This document shows positions 44,559 to 53,471 of a stretch of DNA of 64,000 nt, in pieces (position 1 is the first letter of the stretch; each line of letters opens with the position of its first letter). The DNA is from JBAXPV01 sp037132075 (GTDB taxonomy: Bacteria > Bacteroidota > Bacteroidia > Bacteroidales > CAIXZF01): the NCBI GenBank assembly GCA_037132075.1, contig JBAXPV010000006.1, positions 62,001 to 126,000 on the forward strand. The letters are read 5' to 3'. The notes under the pieces were generated by a model that was given only the letters and a program-made list of their open reading frames with translations, did no database searches and was not told where the DNA came from. The position numbers and the translations under genes were made by a program.

Positions 44559-44587
44559 TTTGAATTTAAATAAAAGTACTATCTTTG
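44559..44587 (+). promoter_or_regulatory. Promoter of tRNA-Val(TAC)
   Basis: TTTG (44559-44562) as the -33 element and TATCTTTG (44580-44587) as the -7 element, separated by 17 bases. It is the best complete promoter in the window. Confidence 0.75.
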
Positions 44588-44599
44588 CACCCTTCAAAA

Positions 44600-44674
44600 G
44601 GGAGTTTAGCTCAGTTGGTTCAGAGCATCTGCCTTACAAGCAGAGGGTCACTGGTTCGAATCCAGTAACTCCCA
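44600..44674 (+). tRNA. trnV: tRNA-Val (anticodon TAC)
   Basis: A complete cloverleaf of 75 bases: acceptor GGGAGTT pairing with AACTCCC, D-arm with AGCTCAGTTGGTTCAGAGC, anticodon loop CTTACAA giving TAC, T-arm ACTGG-TTCGAAT-CCAGT, discriminator A. CCA is not encoded. It is flanked by a promoter upstream and a hairpin downstream, so it is a single-gene unit. Confidence 0.97.
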
Positions 44675-44689
44675 CACATTAGACACTTA

Positions 44690-44716
44690 AACCCCTGATA
44701 TTCAGGGGTTTTTTGT
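44690..44716 (+). terminator. Terminator of tRNA-Val(TAC)
   Basis: AACCCCTGA (44690-44698) pairs with TCAGGGGTT (44702-44710) across a three-base loop and is followed by a T-run. Confidence 0.9.
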
Positions 44717-44930
44717 TTTTATGGAACAACAAAAGTACTTGTAGACGAAAATCAGCCAGCAGGAGTTCGTTCTGTTAAAGTTTTAAGTTCAACCCTTCTT
44801 ATTTGGGTTTATTCCTATAAGATTGAGATTGCCGAAAAAGCTAGATTTTTCACTAAAACTAAGCAGATGATCATTGGAAAGTAATAAAATCACAGTGACA
44901 TCATGGCAACGAATGTCCTTGAATCCGCTA

Positions 44931-45653
44931 TTAGTCCAGCGGTATAAACCCCGACTTCATCACGCCGCATACCGGGCATTCCCAGTCGTCGGGGATGTCT
45001 TCAAAGAGAGTTCCTGGCGGGATTCCGCTGTCTTCGTCACCGATCTCCGGATCATAGACATAGCCGCAGGCAGGGCACACATAAAGTTTCCATTCACCTG
45101 TCCCTGTGTATTCAATCCCATGGGTGAGGAGCTCAGGCAAGAACTCGGGTGCAATATAAGTTGGCGAGTGCTTTGGCGAGAATGCCCGCTTGACTTCGTG
45201 ATAGTGTGCATATGTCAAGGGCTTTAGCTCGCGTTTCACCCATTCGGCTTCTGTGATCCGGGCCACAAAAACGACATGGGTGCCGACATCCCAGGCCTGG
45301 ACGACTTCGGTTTCGAAAGTGGCAACGGTGTCTTCCAGCAAAATGGGTATCCCGTTCTTTCCATCACTAAACAGGAATCTTGAGAACTTGTCGACCTCTT
45401 TGCCCGACTGGTACCCGAAGCGCTGGATAAGTTCAACAGAAGCGTTTTCCTGGAGTACACTGATATTAAAGGCCTTTGCCCGACGAATGGTTTCGAAGCT
45501 TTCATTGTCCTTATGACAGGAGATGGCCAGCTGCGGCGGCTCAGAGGTTATCTGGAAAACGGAATTGGCCAGGTAGCCGGATGTCTTCTCTGCGAACTTC
45601 GAAGTGATCACATACATCCCGTAGGAGAGGCTGAAAAATGAACTTAGGTCCAT
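44931..45653 (-). CDS. hrb: Flavin reductase-rubredoxin fusion (high-molecular-weight rubredoxin type)
   Basis: A 240-residue two-domain protein. Residues 1-155 are a flavin reductase domain (SLSYGMYVITSKF, SGYLANSVFQITSEPPQLAISC in parts, FNISVLQENASVELIQRFG). Residues about 188-240 are a rubredoxin with iron ligands Cys193, Cys196, Cys226 and Cys229 (CPACGYVYDPEIGD, DWECPVCG). In acetogens such a protein (Hrb) passes electrons from NADH to a flavodiiron NO or O2 reductase. No flavodiiron gene is visible within the window. About 2.1 kb away RIC serves iron-sulfur repair, so a shared nitric oxide defence role is likely but inferred. Confidence 0.9.
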   Translation of the reverse strand: MDLSSFFSLSYGMYVITSKFAEKTSGYLANSVFQITSEPPQLAISCHKDNESFETIRRAKAFNISVLQENASVELIQRFGYQSGKEVDKFSRFLFSDGKNGIPILLEDTVATFETEVVQAWDVGTHVVFVARITEAEWVKRELKPLTYAHYHEVKRAFSPKHSPTYIAPEFLPELLTHGIEYTGTGEWKLYVCPACGYVYDPEIGDEDSGIPPGTLFEDIPDDWECPVCGVMKSGFIPLD

Positions 45654-45765
45654 GGGTTTTTATTGTTGGTTAAAGATATGAAAGATTTCAGTTTTTATTT
45701 GAATTATTTCAAAAGGGAAAAGCCGTAGGAATCCCTAAATTAGCCCCCTGAAAATGCGTGTATCC

Positions 45766-47769
45766 ATGTCGAATCCAAACCACCTGATCCAGGAAGTATC
45801 ACCTTATCTGCAGCAACATGCGCACAATCCTGTTGATTGGTATCCTTGGGGGCCGGAAGCCTTGCAAAAAGCACTTACCGAAAACAAGCCTTTGCTGATC
45901 TCAATCGGGTATTCCTCCTGTCATTGGTGTCATGTGATGGAAAGGGAGTCGTTTGAGGATGAGTCTATTGCAGCCTTGATGAATCAGCACTTTGTCTGTA
46001 TCAAGGTCGACAGGGAAGAACGCCCGGATATCGACCAGGTCTATATGTTAGCGGTACAGCTTATCAGGGGTCAGGGTGGCTGGCCCTTACATGCCTTTGC
46101 CTTTGCGGATGGCAGGCCCTTTTATGGCGGTACTTATTTCAGGCCGGAGCAGTGGACAGAGATGCTGGAACAGATCGCAGAAGCTTTCGCCACCAGGACT
46201 TATGAGTTCAACAATCAGGCCCTGAAAATTGCCCGGGAGATCAAAAGCCTGGACTTTAATTTTGCCACTGTGGATCATTCCCGCGGTGACTTGGCAGATA
46301 TTCACAAATCCATTGCTTCATGGGAACGAAGCTTCGATTCCGATTGGGGCGGGATGGCAGGTGCCCCAAAGTTCCCGGTCCCGGTGAATTTCCTGTTGCT
46401 TTTACGTTATGCAAAAGCCACGTCCAATGGAAAGATCCTGGATTTTGTAAGGCTCAGTCTTCGGAAAATGGCTTATGGAGGCATTTATGACCAGCTTGGG
46501 GGCGGATTTGCACGCTATTCAGCCGATTCAGAATGGAGAATGCCTCATTTCGAGAAAATGCTGTACGACAATGCCCAGCTCGTGAGTCTGTATAGTGAAG
46601 CCTACCAGCTTACAAGGGATGAGGAATTCCGGGACGTCGTGTATCAAACACTCGATTTTGTTGCGCGTGAGCTCAGCGACATCAGCGGTGCTTTCTATTC
46701 TGCCCTGGATGCCGACAGTGAAGGGGAGGAAGGACGGTTCTACACCTGGACTATCCAGGAAATACAAAAGGTTTTGCAGGAAGATGAAGCGCTTTTTACT
46801 GATTATTATTATGGAGAAGGCCAGGGCAAGGATGTCTTGCACCGAAAAACAGATATTCATGCTTATGCGAAGGAAGCAGGCCTGAGCTATGTCTTGGTGG
46901 AGGAAAAGCTCCGGTCAGCCCGGGAAAAGATGTTTTCAGAACGTGAGAAACGACCGCATCCGGGTCTCGACGACAAGACTCTGACTTCCTGGAATGCCCT
47001 GATGGCTAAGGCTTACTTCAATGCATATGCTGTCTTTGGGGAAGAACGTTTCTTTCAATTGGGCAAGAAAAATCTGGACTTCCTGATGGAAACTTGTCGG
47101 CGGAATGATGGCGGCCTTTGGCATCGTTACAAAAATGGAAATGCAGGAATACCGGCTTTTCTGGAAGATTATGCTTTCCTGATCGAGGTCTTGCTGGCTT
47201 ATCCTGCCGGCCATGACAATCGCTACCTTTACCAGGCTAAGACTTTGATGCATATGACAATGGCACAGTTTTTCGACCCTGTGCAGGGTTTGTTTTATTT
47301 TACCTCAAACGAAGGAGAATCTTTGTTTGCCCGAAAAGCTGACTTGGCTGACAATGTCATCCCATCCTCAAATTCGTCGCTTTGCCGTTCGCTGTTCCGC
47401 CTTGGTCTGATCTTTCATGAGAATTCCTTCCTGAATACATCGCGTCAAATGATGTTGAAGATGCGTCAGAAAACCCTGGCTCATCCAGGCTTTTATTCGA
47501 ATTGGGCTATTGCTTATCTTGAAGACATTGTCCCTTTTCATACAGTCGCCGTAGCGGGCAATGATGCTGTTTCCATCATTCAGCAATTAAATCAGCACTA
47601 TCTCCCCTTCACTTTCAAGGTAGCCAGTAAAGAAGATTGTTTTGTGCCCTTGCTTCAGAATCGTATTGAAATGGGTAAAACTGTCATCCACATTTGTAAT
47701 GAAGAAGGCTGCTTACTCCCAACCGAGGATGTCACGGTCGCCATGAAAATGCTCGGAGAGACGATCTGA
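45766..47769 (+). CDS. DUF255 thioredoxin-domain protein (YyaL/SPATA20 family)
   Basis: A 667-residue protein of the YyaL / spermatogenesis-associated protein 20 family. It opens with NHLIQEVSPYLQQHAHNPVDW, typical of the family, followed by a thioredoxin-like domain with CHWC (Cys52, Cys55), VDREERPDID and GGWPLHAFAFADGRPFYGGTY in parts. The C-terminal two-thirds is an (alpha/alpha) six-hairpin-like region (FEKMLYDNAQLVSLYSEAYQ, SALDADSEGEEGRFYTWT, RPHPGLDDKTLTSWNALMAKA). Function is not established; it is usually called a thioredoxin domain-containing or cellulase-like protein. Start at 45766 is chosen over ATG 45754 by alignment with the family N-terminus. Confidence 0.92.
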   Translation: MSNPNHLIQEVSPYLQQHAHNPVDWYPWGPEALQKALTENKPLLISIGYSSCHWCHVMERESFEDESIAALMNQHFVCIKVDREERPDIDQVYMLAVQLIRGQGGWPLHAFAFADGRPFYGGTYFRPEQWTEMLEQIAEAFATRTYEFNNQALKIAREIKSLDFNFATVDHSRGDLADIHKSIASWERSFDSDWGGMAGAPKFPVPVNFLLLLRYAKATSNGKILDFVRLSLRKMAYGGIYDQLGGGFARYSADSEWRMPHFEKMLYDNAQLVSLYSEAYQLTRDEEFRDVVYQTLDFVARELSDISGAFYSALDADSEGEEGRFYTWTIQEIQKVLQEDEALFTDYYYGEGQGKDVLHRKTDIHAYAKEAGLSYVLVEEKLRSAREKMFSEREKRPHPGLDDKTLTSWNALMAKAYFNAYAVFGEERFFQLGKKNLDFLMETCRRNDGGLWHRYKNGNAGIPAFLEDYAFLIEVLLAYPAGHDNRYLYQAKTLMHMTMAQFFDPVQGLFYFTSNEGESLFARKADLADNVIPSSNSSLCRSLFRLGLIFHENSFLNTSRQMMLKMRQKTLAHPGFYSNWAIAYLEDIVPFHTVAVAGNDAVSIIQQLNQHYLPFTFKVASKEDCFVPLLQNRIEMGKTVIHICNEEGCLLPTEDVTVAMKMLGETI

Positions 47770-47954
47770 CATTAATAACTTCTCCGCGATACCCAGCGTC
47801 TCCTAACCTCCGCACTGAGTCTTAAAAAATTATCCTTTCAACGTCCCAATCCCGGAGTTCATCGATTTTATTTTCAAAATTCATTGGATGAGCGTAATTT
47901 TAATTGATTATATCCCATGAGACCTTGATGTTGTCAACCTTTAAAAAAAATCCA
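47770..47954. other. Repeat-like intergenic sequence
   Basis: Contains a tctccgcgat...cagcgtctcctaac-like stretch (47780-47815) of the same character as the ctgcgtcc/ctcggcgat sequences near 9428-9500. No gene was found. It looks like a degenerate dispersed repeat. Confidence 0.4.
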
Positions 47955-48461
47955 ATGAACAAAAAAAAAATTTTCAGGAAAACGACTTTTAAAAAAGTGT
48001 TCCTGGCAGTACCGCTAACAATTGCTATTGTGTGTTTTTTTGGGTTTACCAAAACCCTGAGCCCGGATCGGATGCCAGCATCCGCCTATTTACCTGGTTT
48101 TCCCGTTTTCTATGAGTCACACAATGACAGTCAGCAAGATGACAAAGTCTATACCGAAGTTAAAACCCCGCCACAATATCCTGGAGGACAAGATGCGATG
48201 ATGAAATTTATGTCAGAGAACATTAAATACCCTGCTTATTGTAAAAAGTCAGGCAAGCAAGGCACTGTTTATGTTAGCTTTGTCGTCGATAAAAACGGTA
48301 AAGTTAAAGACGTCAAGGCACTCAAAGGGGTGTATCCTTCTCTCGATGCAGAAGCAATACGTATCGTGAAGTTGATGCCAAATTGGAAGCCGGGCAGCGA
48401 TGCCTCAGGGAAAGTCGTGAATGTGGCTTTTACTTTGCCGGTGAGTTTTAAACTAAAGTAA
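47955..48461 (+). CDS. TonB C-terminal domain protein
   Basis: A 168-residue protein with an N-terminal membrane segment (VFLAVPLTIAIVCFFGF), a short linker, and a TonB C-terminal domain at about 65-168 (PPQYPGGQDAMMKFMSENIKYP in parts, GTVYVSFVVDKNGKVKDVKALKG, LDAEAIRIVKLMPNWKPG, PVSFKL). TonB proteins transmit inner-membrane energy to TonB-dependent receptors; the linker here is short, so this may be one of the many small TonB-like proteins of Bacteroidetes. The start at 47955 avoids an unlikely 17-residue N-terminal addition from ATG 47904. It lies 10 bases before the M13 peptidase gene. Confidence 0.85.
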   Translation: MNKKKIFRKTTFKKVFLAVPLTIAIVCFFGFTKTLSPDRMPASAYLPGFPVFYESHNDSQQDDKVYTEVKTPPQYPGGQDAMMKFMSENIKYPAYCKKSGKQGTVYVSFVVDKNGKVKDVKALKGVYPSLDAEAIRIVKLMPNWKPGSDASGKVVNVAFTLPVSFKLK

Positions 48462-48471
48462 AAAGTAAAAA

Positions 48472-50610
48472 ATGAAAAATAAGAAATTGTTCATAAGCCT
48501 TCAATCTAACAGCCTTCAGCCTAACAGCCCTCAGCCTAAGCGGATATTTGTAACAACAAGCCTTTTTAAAAACAGTCTTCCCCTGTTTTCCGTCATTGTT
48601 TTTTTATCTATTTTTTTTTCCTGTAACCCCAAAGCCGTCAAGCCCGGAGGACCTGATACCATGGCTTCTCATATTGACTCAACGGTCAAGGCCGGGGATG
48701 ACTTCTTTGATTTTGCAAATGGGAAATGGTTTAAAGCCAACCCCATCCCTGCCAGTGAACAGGGCAATGGCCTTTGGCAGTTGATTCAGGATACCATCAA
48801 CAGTCAGATTCGTAAGGTTTGTGTTTCCTCGGCAGCAACAATAGATGCTGCAAAAGGCAGTAACAAACAAAAAATCGGCGATTTCTATCACGCTGGCATG
48901 GACAGCGTCACGCTGAACCAGGCTGGAATTAGTGGTATTAAAGCAGACCTGGATCGTATCGATGCCATCAAAGATCTGAATGGCCTTCTCACGGAAGCAG
49001 CGTTTATTCACAGTGTATCCGGATCCCCGATCTTTGGCTTTTATGTTTCTCAGGATGACAGGATCAGCAGCAAAAATGCGGTATTCCTTGGACAGGCAGG
49101 TCTAAGCCTCCCCGACCGTAGCTTTTATTTCGACACTGATGCGCAGGCAAAAGCGATTCGGGTAAAATTCGTTAGTCACCTGGCCAACATGTTTCAAATT
49201 ATGGGATATACAGCGCCAGTCGCGATGAAATCAGCAGAGAATATGATGAAACTGGAGACAGCCATCGCGAAGACTTCACGGAAAAGGGAGGACACACGTG
49301 ACCCGCTTAAAAATTACAATAAGATGACTCTGGCGTCATTGTCGAAAACTACGCCTAACATCAACTGGAGTGTATTCTTCAGCGCTACCGGTTTGAAGCA
49401 GGTGGATACGGTGATTGTCGGACAACCAGAATTCCTCACAGCTGTGAATGGATACCTGAAGTCATTTCCACTGGAAGACTGGAAAAGCTATCTGAAGTTT
49501 CATCTTGTCAGAGGTTTGGCGCGCAATCTTGATGACAAGACCTATCACGAAGTCTTTAGCTTTTATTCAACGACATTGAGAGGGGTGAAAGAGCCAAAGC
49601 CGCGCTGGAAGCGGGTAGTGGAGGAGACAGACAAGTCATTGGGTGAGTTGATTGGGCAGGTCTATGTGGATGAATATCTCCCCAAAGGCACCAAGGAGAA
49701 GCTGGTTGAAATCGGGAACAACATTAAGTCTGTTTACGCAGATCATATTAAAGCGCTCGACTGGATGAGTGAGACGACCAAGGTGAAGGCCCTAAAAAAG
49801 CTGAATGCCGTGATCTTCAAAGTGGGTTGGCCTGACAAATGGAAAGACCTGAGCTTACTCACTGTCGACCGTAGCTCTTATGTGAAGAATGCCATGGCAT
49901 CCAACAAATTCTGGTTCGATTATATGGTCAAGAAGTATGGCAAGCCCGTCAACCGCAACGAATGGGATATGGAACCTCAAAGCTACAATGCCTATTATAA
50001 CCCCTCAAACAATGAAATCGTGGTGCCGGGATGCAATATCCTCGTTCCGGGTTATGAAGGCAAACTGGCGGATGATGCCATTCTTTATTCCATCATAGGG
50101 GGATCTACTTTCGGACATGAGATCACACATGGTTTCGACGACCAGGGTTGTAAATATGATGAATACGGGAACCTGAATAACTGGTGGACGCCTCGCGACA
50201 GTGCCTTATTCTATGCAAAAACTAAATTGATCGTTAAGCAGTTTAGCAACTTTATTGCTGTCGATAGCCTGCATATCAACGGAGAACTCACTCAGGGCGA
50301 AAACATCGCAGATCTGGGTGGCATCATCATGGGTTATGAAGCTTTTAAAAAGACAGCTCAGTTTAGAAACAAAGAAATCATCGCCGGCCTCAATCCTGAT
50401 CAGCGCTTTTTCCTGGGCTATGCTATGGCCTGGATGATCAATGAAAGGCCTGAAGCCATTGCAAACCAGGTGCGTAGTAACGAGCATTCTCCGGCGAAGT
50501 TCCGGGTACTCGGTCCTTTGTCAAACATGCCTGAATTCTATAATACCTTCGGGGTGAAGCAAGGCGATAAGATGTGGACCGCGGATAGTCTGAGGGTTAA
50601 AATTTGGTAG
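48472..50610 (+). CDS. pepO: M13 family zinc metallopeptidase (PepO/neprilysin type)
   Basis: A 712-residue M13 peptidase. The zinc site is HEITH (549-553) within GGSTFGHEITHGFDDQG, with the third ligand Glu610 in GENIADLGG. The domain begins KAGDDFFDFANGKW. A lipobox-like SIFFSC ends the signal. Oddity: the start codon is inside a repeat-like stretch and the n-region contains duplicated SLQPNS/SPQPK units before a second hydrophobic segment. No better in-frame ATG is available. M13 enzymes cleave peptides in the periplasm. It follows the TonB-domain gene by 10 bases. Confidence 0.93.
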   Translation: MKNKKLFISLQSNSLQPNSPQPKRIFVTTSLFKNSLPLFSVIVFLSIFFSCNPKAVKPGGPDTMASHIDSTVKAGDDFFDFANGKWFKANPIPASEQGNGLWQLIQDTINSQIRKVCVSSAATIDAAKGSNKQKIGDFYHAGMDSVTLNQAGISGIKADLDRIDAIKDLNGLLTEAAFIHSVSGSPIFGFYVSQDDRISSKNAVFLGQAGLSLPDRSFYFDTDAQAKAIRVKFVSHLANMFQIMGYTAPVAMKSAENMMKLETAIAKTSRKREDTRDPLKNYNKMTLASLSKTTPNINWSVFFSATGLKQVDTVIVGQPEFLTAVNGYLKSFPLEDWKSYLKFHLVRGLARNLDDKTYHEVFSFYSTTLRGVKEPKPRWKRVVEETDKSLGELIGQVYVDEYLPKGTKEKLVEIGNNIKSVYADHIKALDWMSETTKVKALKKLNAVIFKVGWPDKWKDLSLLTVDRSSYVKNAMASNKFWFDYMVKKYGKPVNRNEWDMEPQSYNAYYNPSNNEIVVPGCNILVPGYEGKLADDAILYSIIGGSTFGHEITHGFDDQGCKYDEYGNLNNWWTPRDSALFYAKTKLIVKQFSNFIAVDSLHINGELTQGENIADLGGIIMGYEAFKKTAQFRNKEIIAGLNPDQRFFLGYAMAWMINERPEAIANQVRSNEHSPAKFRVLGPLSNMPEFYNTFGVKQGDKMWTADSLRVKIW
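48494..48540 (+). repeat. Short tandem repeat inside the signal region of the M13 gene
   Basis: Imperfect units of about 15 bases (aacagccttcagcct, then aacagccctcagcct). They encode NSLQP and NSPQP and sit in-frame ahead of the membrane segment. Confidence 0.6.
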
Positions 50611-50673
50611 TTTGGCTCACAAAAGGCTCTCTAAATATTGGAGGGCCAAATTATTAGTGGATTGCCCCACCAA

Positions 50674-50694
50674 CCCTCCCCAATTTGGGGAGGG
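50674..50694. terminator. Hairpin between convergent M13 peptidase and ClC genes
   Basis: CCCTCCCCAA and TTGGGGAGGG form a 10-bp palindrome around a single base, in practice an 8-bp stem with a small loop. There is no T-run on either side. Convergent position makes it a plausible terminator for both genes. Confidence 0.5.
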
Positions 50695-50699
50695 CCAGG

Positions 50700-52469
50700 T
50701 TACTCCTCAGAGGATTCCTTAAGGATCTGCCTGTAAGTTGAAAAGAAGTTCGCCCTGGAGACGAATCCCACGTATTTCCCTTTGTCCAGCACGACGATAT
50801 TGTACTTGTCGGTATCATTGAATTTGCGGGCAACCTCTTCCATGCTTTCCCCGATTTCAATCGTGATCTCAGGCATATACATCAGGTCTTTCACCAATAT
50901 CTTGCCATATTGATCTTGTTTGAACATGATATGCCTGACATCATTGATAAAGATCATCCCATAGAAGTTCTCTTCCCGGTCGATAACGGGGAAAATGTTC
51001 CTTTCTGAGCGGGCAACCTGTCGCACGAGATCCCCGAGGTAGTCGTTGTAGTGTATGTGTAAGAAATTTTTCTCGATCATGTCGTCGATCTTCATTTGCT
51101 GGAGCACGACTTTGTCTTTATTCCGGGATGTCAACTGGCCTTTCTCTGCCAGGCGTTTTGTATAAACAGAATGGGGTTCGTAAAAAGAATGCGTCAGGTA
51201 AGCGCCTGAAGCTGTGACTGCCAGCGGCAGCAGCAACTCATAACCGCCTGAAATCTCCGCAATGAGGAATATTGCTGTGAGGGGCGTATGCATCACCCCT
51301 GCCAGCAGTCCGGCCATTCCCGCCAGGGCAAAATGACTTTCAGGGAGATTTACCAGTCCGGTGAGATTCAGGGCTTTAGCCAGGAAGAAGCCGCCAAGGC
51401 CGCCCACGAAAAGTGAAGGTGCGAATACCCCGCCAACGCCGCCACTTCCTGTGGTTATGGCCATGGCCAGGACTTTCACCATTAGCAGCATCAGGACAAA
51501 ACCTACGAAGACCCATCCCATTGGGATCCCATAAAACAAGGATGAGTTTAGGAGCGCTTCAGGATGACCCGATAAGATATTCTTAAGGTACTCATAGCCC
51601 TCTCCAAATAAGGGCGGGAAAAGGAAGACAAGCAGACTTACCAGCAATCCCCCGATCATAAACCGTTTCCATGGATTGATGACCTTGCTGAATAGGTTTT
51701 CTATATAAATATTGGACTTGGTGAAGTATAGAGAAAATACGCCACAAAGGCCGCCCAGCAAAATAAAAAACGGCAGCGTCCAAAGGTGAAACGGTTCAGT
51801 GAGATTGAAATTAAACAGCACTGACTTCCCCATGAGCACCGCAGCGACAACAGCACCGGTGATGGCCGCGATCAGCAAAGGCAACAACGACCCCATTGTC
51901 AGGTCGAGCATCAGGACTTCGAGGGCGAAAACAACACCGGCGATAGGTGCTTTAAAAATCGCTGCAACCGCACCCGCCGTTCCACACCCGATGCATAGGA
52001 CCAAAACGCGGGCTTCCATCCTGAAGAGCTGCCCGATCGTGGAGCCCAGTGCAGAGCCCGTAGCCACAACAGGAGCCTCAAGCCCAACAGAGCCACCAAA
52101 ACTTACTGTGATGGTACTGGCGATCAGCGAGGAATAATTGTCGTGACGTTCCATACGTCCTTCCTTTTGTGAGATAGCCTGAAGCACCCGGCTGATGCCA
52201 TGTGCGATGTCTTCTTTAATGAAAAAATAGACAAAGGCCACGGTGAGCCCAATGCCAAACAATGGATATAAGAGGAGAAGAAGGTTCTCATGCTTAACAG
52301 TAAAGCCAACAGTGAGGTAGTAATGTGTATAATAGGCTGTATTCTTCAAAAGCACTGCGGCCAATCCGCTCATCAGCCCGATAAACCCGGCAAGCACTAT
52401 GATAAAATGACGATGCGGAATGTTTCGGGCACGCCAGTTCAGAAAGTCTTCAAACCATTTTTTGATCAT
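50700..52469 (-). CDS. ClC-family chloride channel/transporter with C-terminal CBS domains
   Basis: A 589-residue ClC protein. It has GSVGLEAPVVATGSALGS (the region of the gating glutamate), GSGGVGGVFAPSLFVGG (the GxFxP selectivity motif) and about ten to eleven membrane segments. Residues about 450-580 hold a CBS pair (DYLGDLVRQVARSERNIFPV, VLVKDLMY-type second half with KYNIVVLDKGKYVGFVS). Chloride/proton exchange or channel activity cannot be told apart by eye; the glutamate in GLEAP fits an exchanger. Its promoter predicts a leaderless mRNA. Confidence 0.93.
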   Translation of the reverse strand: MIKKWFEDFLNWRARNIPHRHFIIVLAGFIGLMSGLAAVLLKNTAYYTHYYLTVGFTVKHENLLLLLYPLFGIGLTVAFVYFFIKEDIAHGISRVLQAISQKEGRMERHDNYSSLIASTITVSFGGSVGLEAPVVATGSALGSTIGQLFRMEARVLVLCIGCGTAGAVAAIFKAPIAGVVFALEVLMLDLTMGSLLPLLIAAITGAVVAAVLMGKSVLFNFNLTEPFHLWTLPFFILLGGLCGVFSLYFTKSNIYIENLFSKVINPWKRFMIGGLLVSLLVFLFPPLFGEGYEYLKNILSGHPEALLNSSLFYGIPMGWVFVGFVLMLLMVKVLAMAITTGSGGVGGVFAPSLFVGGLGGFFLAKALNLTGLVNLPESHFALAGMAGLLAGVMHTPLTAIFLIAEISGGYELLLPLAVTASGAYLTHSFYEPHSVYTKRLAEKGQLTSRNKDKVVLQQMKIDDMIEKNFLHIHYNDYLGDLVRQVARSERNIFPVIDREENFYGMIFINDVRHIMFKQDQYGKILVKDLMYMPEITIEIGESMEEVARKFNDTDKYNIVVLDKGKYVGFVSRANFFSTYRQILKESSEE

Positions 52470-52474
52470 GGGGG

Positions 52475-52482
52475 CAAAGATA
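52475..52482 (-). promoter_or_regulatory. -7 promoter element of the ClC gene
   Basis: Minus-strand TATCTTTG, exact match. Only five bases separate it from the ATG at 52469, so the transcript should begin at or next to the start codon. Confidence 0.6.
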
Positions 52483-52564
52483 AGGCTTATTTTGAAGGAT
52501 GAGGGATGATATATGAAGGATGACTTCAGCCCAAAAATTCAGGGTTTCATGAACAATCAATTAG

Positions 52565-52572
52565 TACATTTG
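52565..52572 (+). promoter_or_regulatory. -7 promoter element of xth
   Basis: TACATTTG, exact match to TAnnTTTG, 25 bases before the ATG at 52598. Confidence 0.55.
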
Positions 52573-52597
52573 TCTTAAAGAAACACAAATTCCAAAT

Positions 52598-53377
52598 ATG
52601 TCATCCCAGAAGATTGTCACCTATAATGTTAACGGGATCCGTGCTGCGATGAGCAAAGGGCTCATGGAATGGTTAAGCGCAACAGATCCTGACGTCGTTT
52701 GCTTCCAGGAAACCAAAGCCCAGCCTGAGCAAATCCCTGTGCTGGAGTTTGAAGCCGCCGGATATAAGCACTTTTGGCATTCTGCAGTAAAGAAAGGCTA
52801 TAGTGGTGTTGGGATCCTCAGTAAGACTGCGCCTGATCGAGTGGTGACAGGCATGGGTAACCACAAATACGACAGCGAAGGCCGTTTTTTGAGAGCGGAT
52901 TTTGGAGAGATCAGTGTCATAAGCGTTTATCATCCTTCCGGTTCCAGTGGAGAAGAGCGACAAGGCTTTAAAATGGAATGGCTTGAGGATTTTCAGACCT
53001 ATGTAACTGAGTTGAAAAAGGAACGACCGAAGCTGATCATTTCCGGCGACTACAACATCTGTCACAAGCCTATCGACATTCACGATCCCATCCGTAATGC
53101 GACGAGTTCTGGTTTTTTACCTGAAGAAAGAGCCTGGGTAAGCCGTTTTCTGGAGACTGGCTTTATTGACAGTTTTCGGGTGTTTCATCCTGGCGAACCC
53201 AGGCAATATACCTGGTGGAGTTACAGGGCCGGTGCAAGATCAAAAAATCTGGGGTGGCGTATCGACTATAACATGGTCACTGAGAATCTTCTCAACAAGC
53301 TGCAACGATCGATTATCCTGCCTTCAGCCATGCATTCGGATCATTGTCCGGTGATGGTAGAAGTGGAGTTTGGTTAG
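52598..53377 (+). CDS. xth: Exodeoxyribonuclease III / AP endonuclease
   Basis: A 259-residue exonuclease III family enzyme for base-excision repair. Motifs are TYNVNGIRAA, DVVCFQETKAQ (metal-binding Glu), SVYHPSG, LIISGDYNICHKPIDI (catalytic Asp and Asn), and the end WRIDYNMVTENL and MHSDHCPVMVEV (catalytic His). Cytoplasmic, single gene, with its own -7 element; an OmpA lipoprotein gene follows after 94 bases. Confidence 0.96.
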   Translation: MSSQKIVTYNVNGIRAAMSKGLMEWLSATDPDVVCFQETKAQPEQIPVLEFEAAGYKHFWHSAVKKGYSGVGILSKTAPDRVVTGMGNHKYDSEGRFLRADFGEISVISVYHPSGSSGEERQGFKMEWLEDFQTYVTELKKERPKLIISGDYNICHKPIDIHDPIRNATSSGFLPEERAWVSRFLETGFIDSFRVFHPGEPRQYTWWSYRAGARSKNLGWRIDYNMVTENLLNKLQRSIILPSAMHSDHCPVMVEVEFG

Positions 53378-53471
53378 GTTTCGATTAACATTTCCCTGTG
53401 AATATCTAGTTTCGCAAAGACCCGCTCAAGGCTTAAAATGCTTTACTTTCGTGTGAATAATCAATATCCCC

